NCBI GenBank assembly: GCA_016880225.1 | Contig: JAEHDT010000278.1 | Location: 1 to 7,183 of the forward strand | From: Gemmatimonadota bacterium | GTDB taxonomy: Bacteria; Gemmatimonadota; Gemmatimonadetes; Gemmatimonadales; GWC2-71-9 | Direction: 5' to 3' | Length of the DNA stretch: 7,183 nucleotides | In this document: in pieces, positions 1-5,602 of the stretch | Layout of the letters: each line of letters starts with the position of its first letter | Position numbering within the stretch: the stretch's first letter is position 1 | Program-made: the position numbers and the translations under genes | The notes under the pieces: model-generated | The model's input: the letters and a program-made list of their open reading frames with translations, nothing else | Databases searched by the model: none | What the model was told of the DNA's origin: nothing

Positions 1-669
1 ACCGGCCTCGATCATCTTCAGGACCATCTCCGAGCGGAGGTCCTGCAGCTTGTCGACCGGTGGGACCGGGAAGTAGCCCTCTTTGTGGCGCGGGCGGTAG
101 CCGAGGTTCGGCTTGCCGTTCTGGGCGCCCGAGTTCCAGATGCCCTCTTCGGAATCGATGTGGTAATAGCCCTCGTGCGCGTTCTGGTCGAAGCGCACCG
201 AGTTGAAGATGTAGAACTCCGCCTCAGGCCCGTAGTACGCGGTCGTGGCGATCCCCGTCTTCACGAGGTACTGCTCGGCCTTCTGCGCCACGTAGCGCGG
301 GTCGCGCGAGTAGCGCGCCCCGGTGATGGGGTCCGCCACGTCGCACGTCAGCGACAGCGTCGGCACCTCGAGGCACGGATCGACGAAGGCGCTCGCCGGA
401 TCCGGGAACAGCAGCATGTCGCTCTCGTTGATGGCCTGGAACCCGCGGATCGAGGATCCGTCGAACCCGATCCCCTCCTTGAAGAGATCTTCCGTGAGCT
501 CCTTGAGCGGGATCGAGAAATGCTGCCACGTGCCCGGCAGGTCGGTGAACCTCAGGTCCACCACCTGCACGCCGGCGTCCTTCGCTTTCCGAACCACGTC
601 GGCCGGCGAGGCTCCGGCCGCCGGTTTGGCGCCGGCGGCGCTCGTGGTTGGCTCCAACGTCGCGGTCAT
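1..669 (-). CDS. glnA: Glutamine synthetase type I, N-terminal part (cut by window edge)
   Basis: Glutamine synthetase condenses ammonia and glutamate to glutamine using ATP, in the cytoplasm, as a dodecamer in type I. The first 223 residues are present and the frame stays open to base 1; most of the catalytic domain is outside the window. Visible family signatures are VDLRFTD (residues 37-43) and GFDGSSIRGF (68-77) in the beta-grasp domain, YYGPEAEFYIF (145-155) with the metal-binding glutamates expected at E149 and E151, and EGYFPVPPVD (197-206). VDLRFTD lies about 20 residues later than in enterobacterial GlnA, so there is an Ala/Pro-rich N-terminal extension. The ATG at 669 is preferred because AGGAG (683-679) sits 9 nt upstream; a GTG at codon 25 would remove the extension. 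The family call is essentially certain from these motifs; the start is slightly less so. Confidence 0.97.
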   Translation of the reverse strand, partial: MTATLEPTTSAAGAKPAAGASPADVVRKAKDAGVQVVDLRFTDLPGTWQHFSIPLKELTEDLFKEGIGFDGSSIRGFQAINESDMLLFPDPASAFVDPCLEVPTLSLTCDVADPITGARYSRDPRYVAQKAEQYLVKTGIATTAYYGPEAEFYIFNSVRFDQNAHEGYYHIDSEEGIWNSGAQNGKPNLGYRPRHKEGYFPVPPVDKLQDLRSEMVLKMIEAG

Positions 670-693
670 AAGGTCGGTCTCCTAGAGCGGTTG

Positions 694-763
694 CTGTGAC
701 GGGGGTGCACAGACGATGCCATGAGCGACGACAGCCCGCCCTCTCGCGTGTGAGGCGCGGGCT
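694..763 (-). promoter_or_regulatory. Structured 5' leader of glnA mRNA (two hairpins)
   Basis: Between the predicted transcription start and the glnA ATG lie two stem-loops. The larger (733-763) pairs AGCCCGC (733-739) with GCGGGCT (757-763), then CCTC (740-743) with GAGG (752-755), with one bulged base at 756 and an 8-nt loop: eleven pairs, nine of them G-C. The smaller (694-712) pairs CTGTG with CACAG around a 9-nt loop, close to the ribosome-binding site at 679-683. No U-tract follows the large hairpin, so it is not a plain terminator. Its role as a riboswitch, a protein-binding site or an mRNA stabiliser cannot be told from the sequence, and no known glutamine riboswitch consensus was recognised. 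Confidence 0.5.
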
Positions 764-803
764 CGGGATGAACGCTGAGTCTTGGTTACGCTCGGCATGC
801 GGG

Positions 804-832
804 AAGGTACCGGGGTCGTTGCGAAGTGTCAA
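804..832 (-). promoter_or_regulatory. Predicted sigma70-type promoter of glnA
   Basis: On the minus strand a perfect TTGACA (832-827) is followed after exactly 17 nt by TACCTT (809-804), which fits TAnnnT. The predicted start of transcription is near 797, giving a glnA leader of about 128 nt. No -24/-12 (sigma54) GG/GC pair was recognised, so classical NtrC control is not supported by the core promoter. Confidence 0.6.
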
Positions 833-885
833 CCATTTCGTGTCGCAACCGCAACAGATGCCAGGTCGAGGTCGGCGTCTGTTGC
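818..885. promoter_or_regulatory. Inverted GTTGC/GCAAC repeats at the glnA promoter (possible operator)
   Basis: Two nested dyads surround and precede the predicted -35 box. GTTGCGA (818-824) and TCGCAAC (843-849) are perfect inverted repeats that bracket the -35 hexamer at 827-832. Just upstream of glnA's -35, GCAACAGATGCC (851-862) and GGCGTCTGTTGC (874-885) form a 12-bp dyad with one mismatch and an 11-nt spacer. The GTTGC pentamer therefore occurs four times in 68 bp. The spacing suits a dimeric regulator acting at glnA. Alternatively the upstream dyad could be a hairpin ending the 87-aa gene's transcript, but no U-tract follows it on the minus strand. Confidence 0.4.
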
Positions 886-946
886 TGTGTTTGGCTGGGG
901 TGTCAATGCTGACGTGCAAAACCAGCACGGTTTTCCACACACCGAA

Positions 947-1210
947 TCACTCGATCAGCGCCTCGACAAAGTGCCACAACTCCACAGCCGAAAATTCCCC
1001 GAAGCGCTCCGCAACCTCGCGCTCCGATACCTCCAGGAAAATCCAGCCGGTGGTACGGCGCTGGTCGCCGTTCACGAAATGCAGCCGCCCCCGCACCGCC
1101 CCAAGCTCAGGGTCGGACTGCACCTCCATGTATACGTCCCAACGCTCGTCCCCCCGCTTCAGCTCGCCCATGTGCTTGGCGCGGTCCTGTCCCGGGAAGG
1201 CGGCGGTCAT
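947..1210 (-). CDS. Small hypothetical protein, 87 aa
   Basis: I do not recognise this protein's family. It is an 87-residue soluble protein with no signal peptide or membrane segment. It looks genuinely coding because it has balanced residue use and a patterned core: DVYMEVQ, then RGRLHFVNGDQRRTTGWIF suggesting a beta-hairpin sheet, then an acidic amphipathic C-terminal helix region (EVSEREVAERFGEF followed by ELWHFVEALIE). The ATG at 1210 has no Shine-Dalgarno sequence but lies 9 nt after a TAGTGT -10-like box, which fits a leaderless mRNA; an internal ATG at codon 14 is a weaker alternative. It is divergent from the zinc-ribbon gene and in the same direction as glnA, 277 nt upstream of it. 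glnA has its own predicted promoter, so co-transcription is not required. The function is unknown. Confidence 0.72.
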   Translation of the reverse strand: MTAAFPGQDRAKHMGELKRGDERWDVYMEVQSDPELGAVRGRLHFVNGDQRRTTGWIFLEVSEREVAERFGEFSAVELWHFVEALIE

Positions 1211-1219
1211 ATGGCGGTT

Positions 1220-1225
1220 ACACTA
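1220..1225 (-). promoter_or_regulatory. Predicted -10 element for the 87-aa gene
   Basis: Read on the minus strand, TAGTGT (1225-1220) fits TAnnnT and ends 9 nt before the ATG at 1210. Transcription would start at or within a few bases of the start codon, and there is no Shine-Dalgarno sequence. The -35 region is weak (CTGGCA, 4 of 6 matches, about 20 nt upstream). Confidence 0.35.
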
Positions 1226-1252
1226 TGCGCTCCCGCGCAGAATCCTGCCAGT

Positions 1253-1258
1253 TAGATT
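1253..1258 (+). promoter_or_regulatory. Predicted -10 element for the zinc-ribbon gene
   Basis: TAGATT (1253-1258) fits TAnnnT with 4 of 6 matches to TATAAT and ends 10 nt before the ATG at 1269. As on the opposite strand, no Shine-Dalgarno sequence is present, so a leaderless or near-leaderless transcript is likely. No good -35 hexamer was found. Confidence 0.35.
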
Positions 1259-1268
1259 CCTGCGCACC

Positions 1269-1985
1269 ATGACATGTCATGCCTGCGGAACGGCCCTCGC
1301 CGCCAACGCGAAGTTCTGTCATAAGTGCGGCGCTGCCGTCGCCATCGCCCAAGCCGCCGGGTGGCGCGCCGGGCTGCCTTGGGGTGTGGCCGGCCTCGCA
1401 CTGGGAGCGCTGGTGGCGGTCCTGGCGCTGCGCATTGGGGGGGGTGGGGGCGGGGGTGGGGGCGGGGACCGCGCGGCGGGGCCCGATGCGGCGCCGGAGA
1501 GCTTCGCGCCCCGGTCCCCCGGCTCGCCACCCGACATCTCGCAGATGTCTCCCGAGGAGCGCGCTACCCGCCTCTATAACCGCGTGATGACGCTCCACAC
1601 CCAGGGCAAAGCGGACAGCGCCGAGTTCTTCCTGCCGATGGCGCTACAGGCCTACGCGATGTTGCCGGCGCTCGATGTGGACGGCCGCTACCACATCGGC
1701 GTGCTCGACCTGACCGGAGGCAACACCGCCGGGGCGCTGGCCCAGGCCGACACGATCCGCCGCACGGTCCCCACCCACCTCTTCGGGTTCATGCTGCGCG
1801 CCCGGGCCCTCGAGCTGCAGCACGATACCGCCGGCGCACGCCGGGCTTATCGCGACTTCCTCACGAGTGAGGCGGCGGAGCGGGCGCGCCAGCGCCCCGA
1901 GTACAGTGAACACGGGCAGAACCTCGATGCCTTCCATTCCCAGGCGACGGAGGTGACGGCGGGGAGCGCCAAGCGTGGCCGCTGA
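1269..1985 (+). CDS. Zinc-ribbon, single-TM, poly-Gly linker protein with helical repeat domain
   Basis: This 238-aa protein has no assigned function. Its layout is: an N-terminal zinc ribbon with C3-x2-C6 and C17-x2-C20 (zinc_ribbon_2-like); one membrane segment at about 36-56 (LPWGVAGLALGALVAVLALR); a run of ten glycines at 57-66; a Pro/Ser-rich stretch to about 95; then an alpha-helical region from about 98 to 225 that looks TPR-like (for example AGALAQADTIRR and DTAGARRAYRDFLTSEAAERARQ). By analogy the ribbon would be cytoplasmic and the helical part extracytoplasmic, but topology is not proven. The ATG at 1269 is chosen because it starts exactly at MTCHACG and has a promoter-like box just upstream; the open frame extends to about 696 but that part is not protein-like. 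Its 3' end overlaps mqnD by 11 nt, implying translational coupling. It is the likely first gene of the plus-strand operon. Confidence 0.85.
   Translation: MTCHACGTALAANAKFCHKCGAAVAIAQAAGWRAGLPWGVAGLALGALVAVLALRIGGGGGGGGGGDRAAGPDAAPESFAPRSPGSPPDISQMSPEERATRLYNRVMTLHTQGKADSAEFFLPMALQAYAMLPALDVDGRYHIGVLDLTGGNTAGALAQADTIRRTVPTHLFGFMLRARALELQHDTAGARRAYRDFLTSEAAERARQRPEYSEHGQNLDAFHSQATEVTAGSAKRGR
1437..1467 (+). repeat. G-tract encoding ten glycines; G-quadruplex motif
   Basis: Five runs of G (8, 5, 5, 5 and 4 bases) are separated by single T or C bases on the coding strand of the zinc-ribbon gene. They encode Gly57-Gly66. The runs fit the G4 rule of four or more G-tracts with one-base loops. The first run is a homopolymer of eight G, a typical slippage tract. 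Confidence 0.85.
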
Positions 1986-2844
1986 CCGGCCGCGCACGAT
2001 TCACCTGGCGCACAGCCCCGACGCCGACGACGCGTTCATGTTCTGGGCACTCGCCGCCGGGCGCATCGACACAGACGGCCGGCGGTACGTGCACGAGCTC
2101 GGTGACATCGAGTCGCTGAACCGGCGCGCACTCTCGGGCGAGCTCGAAGTGACCGCGGTGTCGCTGCACGCCTACGCCTATCTCGCCGATCGCTACGCGT
2201 TGCTCGCCCACGGCGCCAGCATCGGGGACCGCTACGGTCCCCGCATCGTGTCGCGCGACCCGCGGCCCGCCGATCCGCGGGCCGCGCTCGCCGCGCCGCA
2301 CCTGCTCGTGGCCGTCCCGGGTGAGCTCACTACAGCGTTCCTCGCGCTCAAGCTGTACCAGGCAGCGGCGCGCCACGTCGTGGTCCCGTTCGATGAGATC
2401 GAGGACTACGTCGCGGCAGGGCGGGCGCATGCGGGTCTCCTGATTCACGAGGGCCAGCTCACGTACGCCGACCGCGGCCTGTACCTCTGGGCCGATCTCG
2501 GCGAGTGGTGGCACGAGGAAACGGGCCTCCCTCTGCCGCTCGGCGGCAACGTCGTCCGGCGCGACCTGGGCGCGACCCTGATGCGCGACATCGCGCGGGA
2601 CCTCAAGGCGAGCATTGAGTACGGCCTCTCACATCGGGCAGAGGCGCTCGCGCACGCAACCGCCTACAGCCGCGGCCTCGACGCCGCGCGCACCGACCGG
2701 TTCATCGGGATGTATGTCAACGACTACACGGTGGACTACGGCGCGACGGGCCGGCGCGCCGTGACGGAGCTGCTCGGCCGCGCGCGCGCCGCCGGATTGC
2801 TCACCGGCCCGGTCGACGTGACGTTCGTGGCGGCCGGGGGCTGA
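1975..2844 (+). CDS. mqnD: 1,4-dihydroxy-6-naphthoate synthase, MqnD family (futalosine menaquinone pathway)
   Basis: MqnD converts cyclic dehypoxanthine futalosine to 1,4-dihydroxy-6-naphthoate, the ring precursor of menaquinone in organisms lacking the MenF-MenB route. The 289-aa protein has the expected periplasmic-binding-protein-like fold signatures: HSPDADDAFMF (13-23, equivalent to the SPCPNDTF block of Thermus MqnD), DIESLNRRAL (44-53), GDRYGPRIV (84-92), PGELTTAF (115-122), and GLLIHEGQLTYADRGL (154-169), in which H158 aligns with the histidine proposed as the catalytic base. WADLGEWWHEETGLPLPLGG follows. The length is typical. The GTG start at 1975 has GGGGAG (1961-1966) 8 nt upstream and overlaps the preceding stop by 11 nt. 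The related MqnA (chorismate dehydratase) shares the fold, but the IHE, WW..ETGLPLPLG and GDRYGP blocks favour MqnD. No other mqn gene is in the window. Confidence 0.9.
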   Translation: MAADRPRTIHLAHSPDADDAFMFWALAAGRIDTDGRRYVHELGDIESLNRRALSGELEVTAVSLHAYAYLADRYALLAHGASIGDRYGPRIVSRDPRPADPRAALAAPHLLVAVPGELTTAFLALKLYQAAARHVVVPFDEIEDYVAAGRAHAGLLIHEGQLTYADRGLYLWADLGEWWHEETGLPLPLGGNVVRRDLGATLMRDIARDLKASIEYGLSHRAEALAHATAYSRGLDAARTDRFIGMYVNDYTVDYGATGRRAVTELLGRARAAGLLTGPVDVTFVAAGG

Positions 2845-2860
2845 GCGCCACCCGGCACCG

Positions 2861-2897
2861 GCCCGGGGCTATCCAGATGGACCGGGCGGGGCCATTT
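2861..2897 (+). terminator. Weak hairpin plus TTTT between mqnD and the HD-GYP gene
   Basis: GCCCGG (2861-2866) pairs with CCGGGC (2882-2887), with an inner TCC/GGA pairing and a 5-nt bulge. A TTTT run follows at 2894-2897, six bases after the stem. This could be a weak intrinsic terminator or attenuator in the 81-nt gap. The short, displaced T-run makes full termination doubtful, and no clear promoter was seen in the rest of the gap. Confidence 0.25.
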
Positions 2898-2925
2898 TCC
2901 GAAGAGATCATCCAAGGAGTTCCGA

Positions 2926-3999
2926 GTGGCCGACATGGCGGGGCCCGTCCAGATCCTGGTCGTGGACGACGAGGAGCCCATCCGGAACGCCCTCAAGAAG
3001 TTTCTCGCCCAACAGCAATTCGAGGTGTACGCGGCGGGCACCGGCGACGATGCCCTTCAGCAGCTGAAGCGTCACCGCATCGCCCTCATGCTGTGCGACA
3101 TCCGCATGCCCGGGACGAGCGGCGTGGACCTCGTGCCCCAGGCGCTCGAGATCGAGCCCGAGCTGGCGATCCTGATGTTGACGGCGGTGAACGACGCGAC
3201 CAGCGCGGCGTTGTGCATGCAGCGCGGGGCCATGGACTACCTCACCAAGCCGATCGAGCTTGCCGATCTGGGTCGGGCGGTGCAGCGGGCCCTCAAGCGC
3301 CGCGAGATGCTGCTCGAGCACCGCCAGTTGAACCAGTGGCTCAAGGAAGAGGTCACCACACGCACCGCGGAGCTGCAGCGGGAGCGGATGAAGCTGGAGC
3401 GGCTCTCGATCGCCACGCTGGAAGCCCTCGTCAACGCCCTCGAGGCTAAAGACCCCTACATGCGGGGGCACTCGGCCCGCGTCGCCGACCTCGCCGCCAC
3501 GATCGCACACCAGCTCGGCATCGCGGAGGAGGAGGTCGAGCACGTGCGCGTGGCGGGCCGACTGCACGACATCGGCAAGATCGGCACCCGCGAGTCCGTC
3601 CTGAATAAGCAGGGGACGCTCACCCCCGAGGAATTCGAGCACGTCAAGCAGCACGTGGTGATCGGATCCCAGATCCTCGCACCGCTCTCACACCTTGGCG
3701 ACATCATCCCGGCAGTGCGCCACCACCACGAGCGCTGGGACGGCACCGGCTACCCCGACGGATTGCGGGGCGAGGACATCCCGATCGGCGCCCGCATCAT
3801 CGGCGCCGCGGAGGTGTTCGACGCCCTGAGTACCTCCCGCGCCTACCAGGAAAAGATGAGTCCGGAAAAGGCGGTCGAGCGGATGGCCGACCTCATGAGC
3901 ACCGTGCTCGACCCCAAGGTCTACGAGGCCCTCGCCTCCGTGGTGGCGCGGCGCCGCACGCTCGTGTTCCTCGACGAGGGCGGCACCACCGCCGGCTGA
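2926..3999 (+). CDS. Response regulator with HD-GYP output domain (probable c-di-GMP phosphodiesterase)
   Basis: This 357-aa two-domain protein joins a receiver to a putative phosphodiesterase that would hydrolyse cyclic di-GMP in the cytoplasm. Receiver (about 8-125): acidic pair D14-D15, phospho-acceptor D58 in LMLCDIRMPG, T86 and K108 in YLTKP, so all key residues are present. A charged helix with coiled-coil character (about 126-160) leads to the HD-GYP domain (about 162-345): GHSARVADLA (H182), HD pair H214-D215 in RLHDIGKIG, H243, and HHHERWDGTGYPDGL (266-280) holding the GYP triad (275-277). These fit an active HD-GYP enzyme rather than a degenerate one. The GTG at 2926 has AAGGAG (2914-2919) 6 nt upstream; an in-frame ATG at 2935 is too far from that site. 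No histidine kinase is encoded nearby, so the cognate sensor is unknown. The next gene starts 14 nt downstream. Confidence 0.93.
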   Translation: MADMAGPVQILVVDDEEPIRNALKKFLAQQQFEVYAAGTGDDALQQLKRHRIALMLCDIRMPGTSGVDLVPQALEIEPELAILMLTAVNDATSAALCMQRGAMDYLTKPIELADLGRAVQRALKRREMLLEHRQLNQWLKEEVTTRTAELQRERMKLERLSIATLEALVNALEAKDPYMRGHSARVADLAATIAHQLGIAEEEVEHVRVAGRLHDIGKIGTRESVLNKQGTLTPEEFEHVKQHVVIGSQILAPLSHLGDIIPAVRHHHERWDGTGYPDGLRGEDIPIGARIIGAAEVFDALSTSRAYQEKMSPEKAVERMADLMSTVLDPKVYEALASVVARRRTLVFLDEGGTTAG

Positions 4000-4013
4000 T
4001 TCTCCTTCCTTTC

Positions 4014-4913
4014 GTGCTGATCGCGGTCACGGGAGCCACGGGATTCGTGGGACGGCACGTGGCCGCGCTGCTGGTTGGGCGCGGGCACACGGTGCGCGGG
4101 CTGGTGCGTCGGCCTGGCGGGACCAAGCTCCTCCAATCGCTGGCGGTGGCGCCCATCGCCGGCGACCTGCGCGACGGGGCCGCGATCGCCACGCTGCTCC
4201 GCGGCGCGGACGCGGTCGTGCACCTGGTCGGCATCATCGTGGAATCCGGCGACGCCACGTTCCAGGCCGTGCACGTCGATGCGACCCGGCGTCTCCTCGC
4301 AGCCGCCCGCGACGCCGGGGTCGCACGCTTCGTGTACATGAGCGCAATCGGCGCCCGTGACGAAGCCGGGGCCACGCACTATCACCGCACCAAGTGGCAG
4401 GCCGAAGAGTCGATCCGGGCATCGGGCGTCGGGCACGCCATCTTGCGGCCGTCGTTCATCAGCGGCCCCGAAAGCGCGCCGATCCGCACGCTCGCCCGCC
4501 TGCACCGCTGGTCGCCCGTGGTACCGCTGTTCGGCGACGGCCGCTTTCCCATGCAGCCCGTGTGGATCGAGGACGTCGCTCTCGCGTTCGCGCGCGCGGC
4601 CGAGAACGCCGCTATCGGCGGCGCTTTCGAGCTGGGCGGCCCGGCGGTGCTCTGCTACAAGGAATTCGTACGCGCGATCGGCCGGGCGGCGGGCCATCCC
4701 CGACCGCTCCTGCGCGTGCCTCTGACCGTCGCGCGCGCGGCAGCCCGAGCGTTCGACATGCTCGGGCCGGCGGCGCCGCTCACGAGCGACCAGCTCCAGA
4801 TGCTCGTGGAAGGCAGCGCGACGCCCGCCAACGCAATCGAGTCGACCTTCGGCATCACGCCCCTGCCGTTCGAGGAAGGACTGCGCCGCTACCTCGGATC
4901 GGGAGCCACATGA
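4014..4913 (+). CDS. NDUFA9-like atypical SDR, NAD(P)-binding protein
   Basis: This 299-aa protein belongs to the NAD(P)-dependent epimerase/dehydratase-like extended SDRs, closest in appearance to those annotated as complex I NDUFA9 subunit family. In mitochondria NDUFA9 binds NADPH and sits near the quinone site of complex I; the bacterial substrate is unknown. Evidence: Rossmann start with TGATGFVG (6-13), R32-R33 in position to prefer NADP, GDLRD (50-54), VVHLVGI (68-74), YMSAIGA (108-114), Y123-x3-K127 in YHRTKWQAE, then RPSFISGP and the FPMQPVWIEDVA motif typical of this group. The GTG at 4014 has no Shine-Dalgarno sequence (the upstream bases are pyrimidine-rich) and lies 14 nt after the HD-GYP stop, so re-initiation by coupled ribosomes is likely. 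The stop overlaps the next start as ATGA. The family call is firm; the biochemical role is open. Confidence 0.88.
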   Translation: MLIAVTGATGFVGRHVAALLVGRGHTVRGLVRRPGGTKLLQSLAVAPIAGDLRDGAAIATLLRGADAVVHLVGIIVESGDATFQAVHVDATRRLLAAARDAGVARFVYMSAIGARDEAGATHYHRTKWQAEESIRASGVGHAILRPSFISGPESAPIRTLARLHRWSPVVPLFGDGRFPMQPVWIEDVALAFARAAENAAIGGAFELGGPAVLCYKEFVRAIGRAAGHPRPLLRVPLTVARAAARAFDMLGPAAPLTSDQLQMLVEGSATPANAIESTFGITPLPFEEGLRRYLGSGAT

Positions 4914-5536
4914 GCCCCGCCCGCTGCGTTGTCCTCGCCGGGACGGTGGCGTTGCTCCCCGCCGGGGCGCGTGCCCAGAGCGGCGGCCCGGATTCCGTCA
5001 TCTACGTCGTGGCGGCGGCGAGCCGGCTCGACGTCAAGACGGGCAAGGCGGGGCTGCTCGGCTTCGCGGGCCACGCGCATTTGATCCGGGCCCGCGGCTT
5101 CGCGGGGCGCGTCGTGTACTACCCGAGCGCGCCCGCGGCTTCACGGGTCGAAATCACCGTGCCCGCCGACAGCCTCGTGGTCCTCACGCCGCCAGACACG
5201 GCCGAGGTTCGCAAGGTCACGCAGACGATGCGGACCGACGTGCTTCGAGTCGAGGAGAATCCCGTGATCGAGTTCGTGTCGACCGAGGCGACACCTACGA
5301 CGGACGGCCTGCGCGTCCAGGGCCGTCTCACGCTCGCGGGACAGACCCGCGACTTGGCCGTCGACGTGCAAACCGAGATCGGCCCCGACACCTTGCGCGC
5401 GACCGGCAGTTTCTCGGTGAAACAGACCGATTTCGGGATCAAACCGTATCGCGGCGGCCCCGGCGGTACGGTTCGGGTGGCCGACCGCGTGACGTTCAGC
5501 TTCGCGGTGGTGGGAGTCCGGTCGACCGGCCCCTAG
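4910..5536 (+). CDS. YceI family protein, secreted (lipocalin-like polyisoprenoid-binding)
   Basis: YceI proteins form a lipocalin-like beta-barrel that binds long isoprenoid lipids such as polyprenyl or quinone-like molecules, usually in the periplasm. The 208-aa product begins with a signal peptide: R5, a hydrophobic stretch 6-18, and a GARA|Q cleavage site after A22. The mature part shows the family pattern: SRLDVKTGKAGLLGFAGHAHLIRA (about residues 36-59), alternating beta strands, MRTDVLRVEENPVIEFVS (equivalent to the family's M....L....YP.I.F.S block), GRLTLAGQTRDLAVDV, and FSVKQTDFGIKPY near the C terminus. The ATG at 4910 overlaps the SDR stop by 4 nt, with GGGAG at 4901-4905; the open frame reaches far upstream inside the SDR gene but that part is a shadow. 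It is the last gene of the plus-strand run, followed by a hairpin. Confidence 0.9.
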   Translation: MSPARCVVLAGTVALLPAGARAQSGGPDSVIYVVAAASRLDVKTGKAGLLGFAGHAHLIRARGFAGRVVYYPSAPAASRVEITVPADSLVVLTPPDTAEVRKVTQTMRTDVLRVEENPVIEFVSTEATPTTDGLRVQGRLTLAGQTRDLAVDVQTEIGPDTLRATGSFSVKQTDFGIKPYRGGPGGTVRVADRVTFSFAVVGVRSTGP

Positions 5537-5569
5537 AAAAACCAAACCCGGGGCTGAAAGCTCCCCGGG
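5537..5569 (-). terminator. Intrinsic terminator with U-tract on the minus strand
   Basis: CCCGGGG (5547-5553) pairs perfectly with CCCCGGG (5563-5569) around a 9-nt loop. Read on the minus strand, the stem is followed by TTTGGTTTTT (5546-5537), the classic U-tract, so it should end transcription from the pseudopilin gene. On the plus strand the same hairpin starts 11 nt after the YceI stop but has no T-run after it, so it may only slow or protect that transcript. Confidence 0.7.
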
Positions 5570-5581
5570 CTGGCGGTCGGG

Positions 5582-5602
5582 CGAAGTGGCCGTCACACTT
5601 CG
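5582..5602. repeat. Inverted repeat (7-bp stem, 7-nt loop) in convergent intergenic region
   Basis: CGAAGTG (5582-5588) and CACTTCG (5596-5602) are perfect inverted repeats, 12 bp from the terminator stem. No T-run follows on either strand. It may be a second mRNA 3'-end hairpin or a protein site; no coding region covers it. Confidence 0.55.

Noticed and set aside
901..906. Second TTGACA on the minus strand upstream of glnA
   Set aside because: The hexamer is perfect but 17 nt downstream there is only AACAGA, which does not resemble a -10 box. The TTGACA at 832-827 has a better partner.
918..934. AAAACC/GGTTTT hairpin after the 87-aa gene
   Set aside because: A six-pair stem with only two G-C pairs and no following U-tract is too weak to call a terminator.
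224..940. 238-aa minus-strand open frame overlapping glnA
   Set aside because: It lies in a different frame from glnA, is Arg/Gly-rich low-complexity, and runs through glnA's promoter and leader; it is a GC-rich shadow.
696..1268. Upstream extension of the zinc-ribbon gene's open frame (429-aa version)
   Set aside because: The residues before MTCHACG are not protein-like and run antisense across the 87-aa gene and the glnA leader. The zinc ribbon normally begins at the N terminus, so the ATG at 1269 is used.
2935..2937. ATG start for the HD-GYP regulator
   Set aside because: It is in frame, but the AAGGAG site is 15 nt away; the GTG at 2926 has an ideal 6-nt spacing.
4394..4909. Upstream extension of the YceI open frame inside the SDR gene
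   Set aside because: The translated segment is Arg/Ala-rich shadow sequence in a GC-rich frame. The signal peptide starts at the ATG at 4910, which overlaps the SDR stop as ATGA.
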